Source: JAUVXY01 sp964392345 (GTDB lineage Bacteria > Actinomycetota > Humimicrobiia > Humimicrobiales > Humimicrobiaceae). From it: a DNA stretch of 23,671 nucleotides. The position numbers and the translations under genes are program-made. Where the stretch lies: the NCBI GenBank assembly GCA_964392345.1, contig CAYMPQ010000020.1:1-23671 (forward strand). Direction: 5' to 3'. Shown piece by piece: positions 15,178 through 21,445 of this stretch (its first letter is position 1; every line of letters begins with the position of its first letter). The notes under the pieces were generated by a model. The model did not search any database. It was not told where the DNA came from and was given only the letters and a program-made list of their open reading frames with translations.

Positions 15178-16407
15178 TTATAGTAAATGATTTAATCTTG
15201 TTTTTTTTGTATGCAGGTATTTTTTGTTATCTTTGCCCGGCAGTATTTTTATAGAAATTCTTTCTGTGACTTTAAGGCCATATCCCTCAAGCCCGATAAT
15301 CTTTCTGGGATTATTGGTCATAAGATGAATTGTTGAAAGACCAAGGTCCACCAATATTTGGGCACCTATTCCATAGTCTCTTAGATCAGCACTAAATCCT
15401 AATTCTAAGTTTGCGTCAACTGTATCCAATCCTTTATCCTGGAGCTCATAAGCTTTCATCTTATTGCACAAACCAATCCCTCTCCCTTCCTGTGACATAT
15501 ACAGGAGTACCCCGCTCCCGCTTTTATTTATCATTTTGAATGCTTTGTCAAGCTGTTGGCCGCAGTCACATCTTTTAGAACCAAAAGTATCTCCTGTAAG
15601 GCATTGCGAGTGGACCCTGACCAGCACGTTTTTCTTTCCGCTAACTTCACCTTTAACAAATGCAATATGAAGTTCAGGATTTATTTTTGATTTGTAAGTA
15701 ATTGTTTTAAAATTTCCCCATTTTGTGGGCAGGGTTATTTCTGATTGTTTTTCTATTAACTTTTCTTTTCTTTTTCTATATCTAATAAGTTCTTCAATAG
15801 TTATAATTTTAAGATTAAATTCTTTAGAAACTTTTACCAGGTCTAAAAGCTCGGCCAGCTCCCCGTCTTCTCTTATAACTTCACATACCATTGCTGCTGG
15901 CTGCATTCCTGAAATTTTGGCAAGGTCTACGGCTGCTTCGGTATAACCTGCACGAATTAAAACTCCTCCGGGTTGAGACACCACAGGAAAAATGTGGCCG
16001 GGCATTAAGATATCCTGCGGTTTAGTTTGCTGGTCTATAAAGGATTTTATGGTTTGAGCACGGCCCTTGGCCGTGATTCCAGTTCTACCGTTTGTTTTTA
16101 TATCAATCGATATAGCAAATGCAGAAATATTTGCAGAGATATTCTTATTTTTTTCAGCCATCATTGGTATTTTAAGTTCATCAAGCCTTTTTTGTTCACA
16201 TGGCAGGCAAATGAGCCCTTTGCCATGAGTCATAAAAAAGTTTACAGAACGAGGCGTTACTTTTTTTGCTAGCTGGAAAAATACTCCCCTGGTGTTTTCA
16301 GATTTATCGTCAATGATAATTATTATCTTTCCTTTTTTTATATCTTCTGCAGCATCCTGTATGGAGCAAAAGTATTTTTTAGAGTTGTTGTTACTTGATG
16401 AATCCAT
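15178..16407 (-). CDS. ribBA: RibBA: GTP cyclohydrolase II with degenerate DHBP synthase domain
   Basis: The 409-residue protein has the normal two-domain length. The C-terminal GTP cyclohydrolase II half (about 205-400) looks active: VRVHSQCLTGDTFGSKRCDC supplies the zinc cysteines, with MSQEGRGIGL, AYELQDKGLDTVDAN, DYGIGAQIL and LMTNNPRKI. The N-terminal DHBP synthase half keeps the fold (VTPRSVNFFMTHGKGLICLP, MPGHIFPVVSQPGGVL). However, the metal and substrate motif DDEDRENEGD reads DDKSENTRGV at 33-42 with no gap, and HTEAAVDLA reads YTEAAVDLA (Tyr155). It therefore probably supplies only the GTP-opening step, and the DHBP half is structural or inactive. The gene overlaps the ribE end by 17 bases. 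Confidence 0.92.
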   Translation of the reverse strand: MDSSSNNNSKKYFCSIQDAAEDIKKGKIIIIIDDKSENTRGVFFQLAKKVTPRSVNFFMTHGKGLICLPCEQKRLDELKIPMMAEKNKNISANISAFAISIDIKTNGRTGITAKGRAQTIKSFIDQQTKPQDILMPGHIFPVVSQPGGVLIRAGYTEAAVDLAKISGMQPAAMVCEVIREDGELAELLDLVKVSKEFNLKIITIEELIRYRKRKEKLIEKQSEITLPTKWGNFKTITYKSKINPELHIAFVKGEVSGKKNVLVRVHSQCLTGDTFGSKRCDCGQQLDKAFKMINKSGSGVLLYMSQEGRGIGLCNKMKAYELQDKGLDTVDANLELGFSADLRDYGIGAQILVDLGLSTIHLMTNNPRKIIGLEGYGLKVTERISIKILPGKDNKKYLHTKKTRLNHLL

Positions 16408-17101
16408 ATTTTTCGAGACTCTCCTTTAATAAATGGTTTTTAATATCATCAGCTGGTTTAGTTTTTTTATCTTGGACGAACATGTCCCCGGTTACATTAT
16501 TATTCAAATAATTTTGGTATTTTAAGATGTGTGCAATATAGCGGGAAATCAAATCTACTTCAATATTGACAAAACTTCCAGCTTTTTTAAATTTAAGATT
16601 GGTACATGTAAATGTATGGGGAATAATAACTACGCAAAAATAGTCTTTCCCTGTTTCTGTTATGGTCAGGCTTATTCCATCTAACGATACAGAACCTTTT
16701 GGTACGATATATGGCAGAATTTCTGGCGGCAGCTCCATCTTTAATTTATAAGAGTTGCTTATTTTGGAAATGTTTAGTATTTTTCCTGCTACATCAATAT
16801 GTCCTGTAACAAAATGACCTCCAAGCTTATCTGTTGGTGCCAAAGAGTCCTCTAAATTTACTGTATCTCCTGTTCTTGTAAATTTAAAGGCCGTATTTTT
16901 TAGCGTATTAAAAGAAATATCAAAACTAAAGTTATTATTGCCCGCTCTTTTGACTGTAAGGCAGCAGCCATTTACAGATATTGAATCACCTGTCTTCGCA
17001 GTTTTTGCAAGACCTGTACTTTCTATTTCAATCTCTATGTCTTTACCTTTATTTATGATCCTGGTTACTTTACCAAGTTCTTTAATTAATCCTGTAAACA
17101 T
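16391..17101 (-). CDS. ribE: Riboflavin synthase, alpha chain
   Basis: The 236-residue protein starts with the hallmark MFTGLIKELGKVTRI and shows the internal duplication of two lumazine-binding barrels. The first barrel has GDSISVNGCCLTV, FDISFNTLKNT and LGGHFVTGHID; the second has PKGSVSLDGISLTITE, VVIIPHTFTCTNL and NIEVDLISRYIAH. It dismutates two 6,7-dimethyl-8-ribityllumazine molecules to riboflavin and 5-amino-6-ribitylaminouracil. The C-terminal tail of about 30 polar residues after the second barrel makes it longer than the usual 200-215. It lies between ribD (65-base gap) and ribBA (17-base overlap). ACAGGTG a few bases upstream serves the ATG. Confidence 0.95.
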   Translation of the reverse strand: MFTGLIKELGKVTRIINKGKDIEIEIESTGLAKTAKTGDSISVNGCCLTVKRAGNNNFSFDISFNTLKNTAFKFTRTGDTVNLEDSLAPTDKLGGHFVTGHIDVAGKILNISKISNSYKLKMELPPEILPYIVPKGSVSLDGISLTITETGKDYFCVVIIPHTFTCTNLKFKKAGSFVNIEVDLISRYIAHILKYQNYLNNNVTGDMFVQDKKTKPADDIKNHLLKESLEKYGFIK

Positions 17102-17166
17102 CTAAACACCTGTCTTTTTTCTTATTTAATTTTAATCATCCAATGCATTGTCTGAAGTTGTTATAG

Positions 17167-18372
17167 TTATAGCTGCTTCTTTGCAGGATAAGCGAATATA
17201 ACCACATCCTCTCCAGTCTTTTTTGTGCTGGCAAATTTTACTTTTAAAGAATTTTTTACTTCATCAATGTCTAATTTGGAAAACATGCTGTATTTGCTAT
17301 CCCCGCCTATTATTTTAGGTGCAAGGAATATAATAAATTTATCTATTAAATTGTTTCTTAAAAAAGAAGTAATAACAGTTGGCCCTGCTTCAAGCAGTAT
17401 GGAAGTTATGCCGTATTGTTTGTGTAAAATACTCAAAACCTCTTTGATATTTAACTTCCTGCCGCTTTTACTGTTTTCTCTTATTGTACCAATTGGTATT
17501 ATATCTATGTTTTTTCCATTTATTTTATTGGCTTTACTTTCATTCTTTAAATTATTTTTAGTATCTGTAAAAATGATAGTTTTGACCAGTTTGGAAGTTT
17601 TTACTATGTTGGAGTTAAGTTTCATTCTAAGCCTTCTGTCCAATATCACTCTATAAAATTTTTGGTTTTCACTTATGTCAAAGTCTGTGTTTGAGCATAC
17701 AGCACCTAATTTTTTCCTTGGCAAGAGAAACGGGTTATCTATTAAAATAGTATTTATCCCGGTTAGCACGCAGCCGTATTCTTTTCGCAAATGCTGAACT
17801 ATTTTTCTTGATTTTTCAGATGTTATCCATTTAGAATCAGAGGTTTTTGTAGCTAATTTCCCATCAATACTTGAAGCAATCTTACAGCAGACAAACGGCA
17901 TGTTTGTTTTTGTGTTCTTAAAAAATATTTCGTTTTGCACAAAAATTTCATTTTCCAGCAGTCCTTTTCTCACGCTTATGCCTGATTTTTTTATAATGTC
18001 AGCTCCCCTGCCGTTTACTAAAGGATTTGGGTCTATACAGCCTATTACTACTTCTTTAAATTTGTGTTTTATAATTTCATCTGCACACGGAGGCGTTTTG
18101 CCGTAAATTGTGCATGGTTCAAGGGTTACGTACATTGTTGAGCCTTCAAGCGGCTCCTTGCAGTTCTTTATAGCTTCTATTTCTGCGTGTGCACAGCCTG
18201 CTTTTTTATGGTAGCCTTTAGAAATTATTTTGCCATTTTTTACTATAACAGCTCCTACCATAGGGTTTGGACTTGTTTTCCCTCTGCCTTTTTCAGCAAG
18301 CTTTACTGCAAGCTTCATATATTTTATATCATTGGAAGTAAACCCGTCTCTATTTTTACCGAATGTTTTCAT
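17167..18372 (-). CDS. ribD: RibD: bifunctional pyrimidine deaminase/reductase
   Basis: The 401-residue protein has both RibD domains. Residues about 12-155 are the zinc deaminase: SPNPMVGAVIVKNGKIISKG, GCAHAEIEAI (His and Glu) and VTLEPCTIYGKTPPCADEII (two zinc Cys). Residues about 158-400 are the DHFR-like NADPH reductase: CCKIASSIDGKLAT, SKWITSEKSRKIVQHLR, LTGINTILIDNPFLLPRK, YRVILDRRLRM and SILLEAGPTVITSFL. It catalyses the two steps after GTP cyclohydrolase II. It is first in the operon, directly behind the FMN riboswitch and attenuator. The reductase half carries a somewhat expanded Asn/Lys-rich stretch near residues 285-300. The Shine-Dalgarno site is weak (TTGAGC). Confidence 0.95.
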   Translation of the reverse strand: MKTFGKNRDGFTSNDIKYMKLAVKLAEKGRGKTSPNPMVGAVIVKNGKIISKGYHKKAGCAHAEIEAIKNCKEPLEGSTMYVTLEPCTIYGKTPPCADEIIKHKFKEVVIGCIDPNPLVNGRGADIIKKSGISVRKGLLENEIFVQNEIFFKNTKTNMPFVCCKIASSIDGKLATKTSDSKWITSEKSRKIVQHLRKEYGCVLTGINTILIDNPFLLPRKKLGAVCSNTDFDISENQKFYRVILDRRLRMKLNSNIVKTSKLVKTIIFTDTKNNLKNESKANKINGKNIDIIPIGTIRENSKSGRKLNIKEVLSILHKQYGITSILLEAGPTVITSFLRNNLIDKFIIFLAPKIIGGDSKYSMFSKLDIDEVKNSLKVKFASTKKTGEDVVIFAYPAKKQL

Positions 18373-18415
18373 TTTTTAGCTCAATTGTAATAAATAAAAA
18401 TTTTGCAATCCTATA

Positions 18416-18448
18416 AAATAAAAAAGCCATGGAGAAAATCCATGGCTT
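18416..18448 (-). terminator. Riboswitch-controlled attenuator before ribD
   Basis: On the minus strand AAGCCATGGA, a 5-base loop (TTTTC) and TCCATGGCTT form a perfect 10-bp stem followed by a T-rich tail. It lies between the FMN aptamer and the ribD start. The bases UUUUCUCC in the loop and 3' arm (18431-18438) are exactly complementary to GGAGAAAA of the aptamer's closing stem (18478-18485), giving a mutually exclusive antiterminator. Confidence 0.9.
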
Positions 18449-18474
18449 AAAATAGTTTGTATAAAATAAGTCAT

Positions 18475-18608
18475 AAGTTTTCTCCCATCCAGACTTTAAC
18501 TGTCGGTCTTAGAATTTCACTAAGTCGGCTAATTTTATAATTAATAACTTAAAAAAAGCTTGCGGACTATAACCGCCGGTAAGGAATTTCACCTATTCTT
18601 GAAAATTT
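18475..18608 (-). promoter_or_regulatory. FMN riboswitch (RFN element)
   Basis: The minus strand carries the conserved RFN blocks in order: AGGTGAAATTCC, ACCGGCGG, TAGTCCGCAAGC, TAGTGAAATTCTAAGACCGA, then AGTCTGGATGGGAGAAAAC. The closing stem pairs TTTTC (18601-18605) with GAAAA (18478-18482). FMN binding holds this stem and should free the downstream terminator, shutting off ribD-ribE-ribBA-ribH transcription when flavin is plentiful. Confidence 0.96.
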
Positions 18609-18675
18609 ATTTTAATTTATTCAGTTTTCAATAAATCTTTCAGCTGTATTAATTCTATCTTTTAGATAAATATAA

Positions 18676-18703
18676 ATTATAACACGAAGAACCTATTTTA
18701 CAA
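18676..18703 (-). promoter_or_regulatory. Promoter of the riboflavin operon
   Basis: Minus strand TTGTAA (18698-18703), a 16-base spacer and a perfect TATAAT (18676-18681). The predicted start near 18669 gives a leader of about 60 bases before the FMN aptamer. Confidence 0.75.
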
Positions 18704-18819
18704 CAGATTTATAGGAATTTGCCCGGGTAATAAATATAATTATAAATCTGCTTTGGCATTTATCCTCCAGATCACATTCTAGTGGTACTAATATTTAATT
18801 TTTAATAAAGGAAATTTTT

Positions 18820-18969
18820 TTAGGATTGTTCTAAAGCGTGACTCCAGGAAACGAATTTTTCTATTGATAGAAAATTAACCTGGCATTTTCCAATAATTAT
18901 TTTATCATCAAAGTTAAAGTTAACAATAACAGCTTCATCAGGTTTGTAAGTATTTATAAAGCTCCTCAT
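18820..18969 (-). pseudogene. C-terminal remnant of a probable AAA/DUF4143-type ATPase
   Basis: The minus-strand frame reads FINTYKPDEAVIVNFNFDD then KIIIGKCQVNFLSIEKFVSW, ending after about 49 residues. The pattern KP-(E/D)-A-(I/V)-IVNF followed by an IGxxxVxFISIxKF strand resembles the C-terminal nuclease-like end of AAA_14/DUF4143 ATPases, which are common in accessory DNA near toxin-antitoxin genes. Upstream coding is in another frame (LNEELYKYLQT) and soon lost. No ribosome-binding site is convincing. It is probably a relic; identification rests on a short stretch. Confidence 0.35.
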
Positions 18970-19142
18970 TCAATGTTGCTCTTTGGTAGAAGCGGTGTTA
19001 TATTTTTAAGACGTTTGGCTCTCATGATGTTTTGTTAGTACAGTTGTAATATTAGCTTAACTATTATTACATGTAACTTTAGTAAAGCTATTTTGACATA
19101 TAGAAATGGTAAGAGCAAATTGATTTTGGAAAATATAAAATT

Positions 19143-19652
19143 TTAAGTTTCTATGCCTTGCCATTTACGCCGCCTGAATTTCTCTAAATCCTCGCTTGTC
19201 CACCTCATAACTTCTTTAAGGAAAGTTCCACAAATCATAGGTTGAATAAATCGTCTTAGCTCTTCTGTTGTTTTATCTTTGGCAGTCAGATCCTTGTCAT
19301 CGCTTACAAGATAATCAACCTTGGCATTAATAGCAGCAAGGGCTATTGGAATATCCTTTTTATCACGGACAAGATTCTGATGTTCTTTAACCTGCTTAGG
19401 GCTGGGATCTTCAATAAGCTCAATATCGCAGTTTTTAAGAAACTGTTCAAAACCTTTAAGAAAATTAGGAAAGTCTTTAGAAAGGTGTATCCTTGCTTGA
19501 TGAATAATAAGTGGGGATAAGACTAACTTAAGGTCACCATTTAAGGCATGACGAAGTACTTCATGGGGACATCGTGGGAAAGCTGAACCAGCAATAAGAA
19601 CGGTGGCATCTAGCATCACCCTGAGCGGTCTTCTACTTGGAAGATTTGTCAT
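19143..19652 (-). CDS. PIN-domain toxin of a type II toxin-antitoxin pair
   Basis: The 169-residue protein has a PIN fold of the PF13470-like kind: RVMLDATVLIAGSAF carries the first Asp, KDIPIALAAINAKVDYLVS the third-strand region and SDDKDL the final acidic cluster. The acidic residue usually found in the second helix is not obvious (SPLIIHQARIHL), so the metal site may be shifted or weakened. PIN toxins are Mg-dependent RNases that cut tRNA or mRNA. The start at 19652 lies inside the antitoxin gene (20-base overlap) with AAGGAGC upstream, the classic coupled antitoxin-toxin order. The protein extends about 30 residues past the last PIN motif with a basic tail (FRRRKWQGIET). Confidence 0.82.
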   Translation of the reverse strand: MTNLPSRRPLRVMLDATVLIAGSAFPRCPHEVLRHALNGDLKLVLSPLIIHQARIHLSKDFPNFLKGFEQFLKNCDIELIEDPSPKQVKEHQNLVRDKKDIPIALAAINAKVDYLVSDDKDLTAKDKTTEELRRFIQPMICGTFLKEVMRWTSEDLEKFRRRKWQGIET

Positions 19653-19935
19653 ACAGCTCCTTGTAAACTTCTTCTTTAGTCTTCTCTAAGCCATTCTTTA
19701 ACTGCTCTTCTTTGATACCTCTTCGCTCTACCTCACTACCAAAAGCTTTGCTGAACTTATTAAAATGCTCAAGCTTTTCTAATCTGGAAAGCTTTTCAAA
19801 GTCATCTATACTGATAATTGCTGCTACTGCTAACCCTCCTTTCTCAATTACCAATCGTTCCTCACTGCGGTATACACGCTTGAGGACCTTGCCAAAATTG
19901 GTTCTTGCCTCTGATGCTTTAATAGTTTGTATCAT
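19633..19935 (-). CDS. Phd/YefM-family antitoxin
   Basis: The 100-residue protein begins MIQTIKASEARTNFGKVLKR and continues ERLVIEKGGLAVAAIISIDD and FEKLSRLEKLE. This is the Phd/YefM DNA-binding fold, where the N-terminal half binds the operon operator and the C-terminal tail wraps the toxin. An upstream in-frame start at 19980 is possible, but AAAGGAGAG lies 5 bases before the ATG at 19935 and makes that the real start. The Lys/Glu-rich C-terminus (GLEKTKEEVYKELYDKSS) is the expected disordered toxin-binding part. It overlaps the PIN toxin gene by 20 bases. Autoregulation is expected from the family. Confidence 0.88.
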   Translation of the reverse strand: MIQTIKASEARTNFGKVLKRVYRSEERLVIEKGGLAVAAIISIDDFEKLSRLEKLEHFNKFSKAFGSEVERRGIKEEQLKNGLEKTKEEVYKELYDKSSK

Positions 19936-20031
19936 TTCTCTCCTTTTGATTATTAGTATAAAATCATTTATATTAATCAAAGTTAGTTAATATTGAACAA
20001 TATACATTAAATTTAACAATTTATCAAGTGG

Positions 20032-20193
20032 TCAGGATGTAAATAATTTAAATATTACTCTCCACCGATCATTTATTTGAATGCTATAGCATCCTTTTAA
20101 ATTTTTCTTTAAAAGTTCCAATCTATTCCCAGGCATAGCTTTTAAGCCTTTTAGCTCGGATGCATAATGGAGAATAATATTTTCAGAAAGGAC
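20032..20193 (-). pseudogene. HigB-like (RelE/ParE fold) toxin remnant
   Basis: A 53-codon minus-strand frame with no proper start reads ENIILHYASELKGLKAMPGN, then RLELLKKNLKGCYSIQIND and RWRVIFKLFTS. This matches the centre of HigB toxins, where PPGNRLEALKG, GxYSIRIND and (Q/R)(W/Y)RI.F follow in the same order. The first ~40 residues (before a TAA at 20194-20196) and the final strand with the usual VEIxDYH end are missing, so it is a relic. A HigA partner is not recognised next to it. It shows that the toxin-antitoxin region has accumulated and lost several modules. Confidence 0.65.
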
Positions 20194-20354
20194 TTACGCC
20201 ATTTAACTTTTCCGACTTGTTGCTTGGCCATCTCATTAATTACTTAAGAAAGGGTATATCATTTATAATCCTTTATTTATCCAGATAAGATAGCATAAAG
20301 TTTTTCTACGTTGTCAAGAGAGAATTTAAAAATTTTTTAGCAAAAATAATTTGG

Positions 20355-20381
20355 TTTGACATATTTGTTACATATGTCAAA
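20355..20381. promoter_or_regulatory. Perfect 10-bp inverted repeat (operator) upstream of the small membrane protein
   Basis: TTTGACATAT (20355-20364) and ATATGTCAAA (20372-20381) are exact inverted copies separated by 7 bases. The left arm contains a perfect -35 box TTGACA. Such symmetry is typical of TetR- or MarR-type operators. No regulator gene of those families is within the window, so the binding protein is unknown. Confidence 0.6.
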
Positions 20382-20434
20382 ATTATCCATGATTTGTAAT
20401 ATTATTAAAAACGACTTTAAAGAGGAGAATAGAA

Positions 20435-20854
20435 ATGACTAAATTAACGCAAGAAGAATTAGATCAGGGGAAGAAGGTTTTAGGCGGAATAATTACCCTG
20501 TTGTGGGTGGTAGCAGTTTTGACTGGAATAGGATATCTATCAAGAGAGTGGGGATCTTTGTTTGTATCCAACATCAATATTGGTCCTGCTAACGTTACGC
20601 TTCCATCATCAAATGGCACATTTATATTTCTTGCGCTTTACGTTGCTGAATTAGTAGGCATTTATATGAGGAAACCCTGGGCTGTGCCATTGGGAAGGGC
20701 AGCTTTAGTGATTACTATGGTGATCTTCTTTCCGGTAGGTACAATCTTTGGTGGAATTCTTTGGAAAAGAATTAATGACCCTGTTGCTAAAAAGTATCTA
20801 AATTATTCACCAGGCACTGATTCGCAAGGGAAAAGTCCCGAAAGCACAAAATAA
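20435..20854 (+). CDS. Small membrane protein, three predicted helices
   Basis: The 139-residue protein is not one I can assign to a named family. Three hydrophobic segments are clear: about 15-36 (KVLGGIITLLWVVAVLTGIG), 60-77 (NGTFIFLALYVAELVGIY) and 83-108 (VPLGRAALVITMVIFFPVGT and on). The N-terminus (MTKLTQEELDQGKK) and C-terminus (SPGTDSQGKSPESTK) are polar. The last helix with FPVGTIFGGILWKRINDPVA is reminiscent of small uncharacterised membrane proteins that end in a short PVGxxxGxxxLW helix. GAGGAG lies 7 bases before the ATG. It stands alone, behind a palindromic operator at 20355, so it is probably regulated independently of its neighbours. Confidence 0.7.
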   Translation: MTKLTQEELDQGKKVLGGIITLLWVVAVLTGIGYLSREWGSLFVSNINIGPANVTLPSSNGTFIFLALYVAELVGIYMRKPWAVPLGRAALVITMVIFFPVGTIFGGILWKRINDPVAKKYLNYSPGTDSQGKSPESTK

Positions 20855-20899
20855 AAAATATGTTCTGTTTAATGAATTAAAGTCTATTTAGCATCTTCT

Positions 20900-21445
20900 T
20901 TATAAACCTATTTTCATAGATGAAATTATAAACCAGTATTCGAACAGTTCCCTTTCCAATCCTTGATAATCTTTATATCTCTTTTCTATTATCTCCCAGA
21001 ATCTATTGTTATGTTTCTTTTCAATAACATGGATTATCTCGTGAAAAATTATATATTCTATCAAGTGCTGTGGTAAATATTTCATGAAGCTATTAACTGT
21101 CAAATTTTTAGCTACACTCAGGCTTGCCTACTTTGTTCTCATTTTTCTAAAATTGGCCCTGCCTATTTCGATTTTTAAGTTCAAAGATACTTTTTCAATA
21201 GTATCATATATTAATCTTTTGAATTCCTCGTCAGACCTCTCGGTCAATACTTTATCCTTTGCACTATCAAAACATCCCTTTATAAAATTAATCTTCTTAA
21301 AAATCCAGCCACTGTGTTTCTCATAAAAAGCGTCAGAACTATAACCAAACGGGAGAATGAAAATAAGTTTGCCTGTTTTTAACTCTATTCTTGGATATTG
21401 TATATCTCTGTAAGAGACTTTATACGAATAATTATTAAGTACCAT
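20900..21445 (-). pseudogene. YgjP-like (DUF45/M48-type) metallopeptidase interrupted by an amber codon
   Basis: One continuous frame of 181 codons holds a single TAG at 21131-21133. Before it: a YgjP-type start (YSYKVSYRDIQYPRIELKTG, then KLIFILPFGY) ending FRKMRTK. After it: ASLSVAKNLTVNSFMKYLPQ, then LIEYIIFHEIIHVIEKKHNN with the zinc HExxH motif and RFW. In relatives the interrupted spot is the conserved R-W-G-S-C motif, so TAG replaces the TGG tryptophan codon. Two separate proteins are unlikely: the second piece has no ribosome-binding site and the first lacks the zinc site. Its start overlaps the hsdR stop by 11 bases, a common pairing of this peptidase with type I restriction genes. 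It is either a recent pseudogene, a suppressed amber or a sequencing error. Confidence 0.75.

Noticed and set aside
20081..20092. Perfect 12-base palindrome ATGCTATAGCAT, first considered as an operator
   Set aside because: It lies inside the HigB-like remnant where it encodes the Gly-Cys-Tyr-Ser-Ile part, so coding explains it.
20166..20243. Minus-strand frame MAKQQVGKVKWRKSF as a HigA antitoxin fragment
   Set aside because: Too short and without a helix-turn-helix pattern; may be upstream debris of the HigB remnant but cannot be supported.
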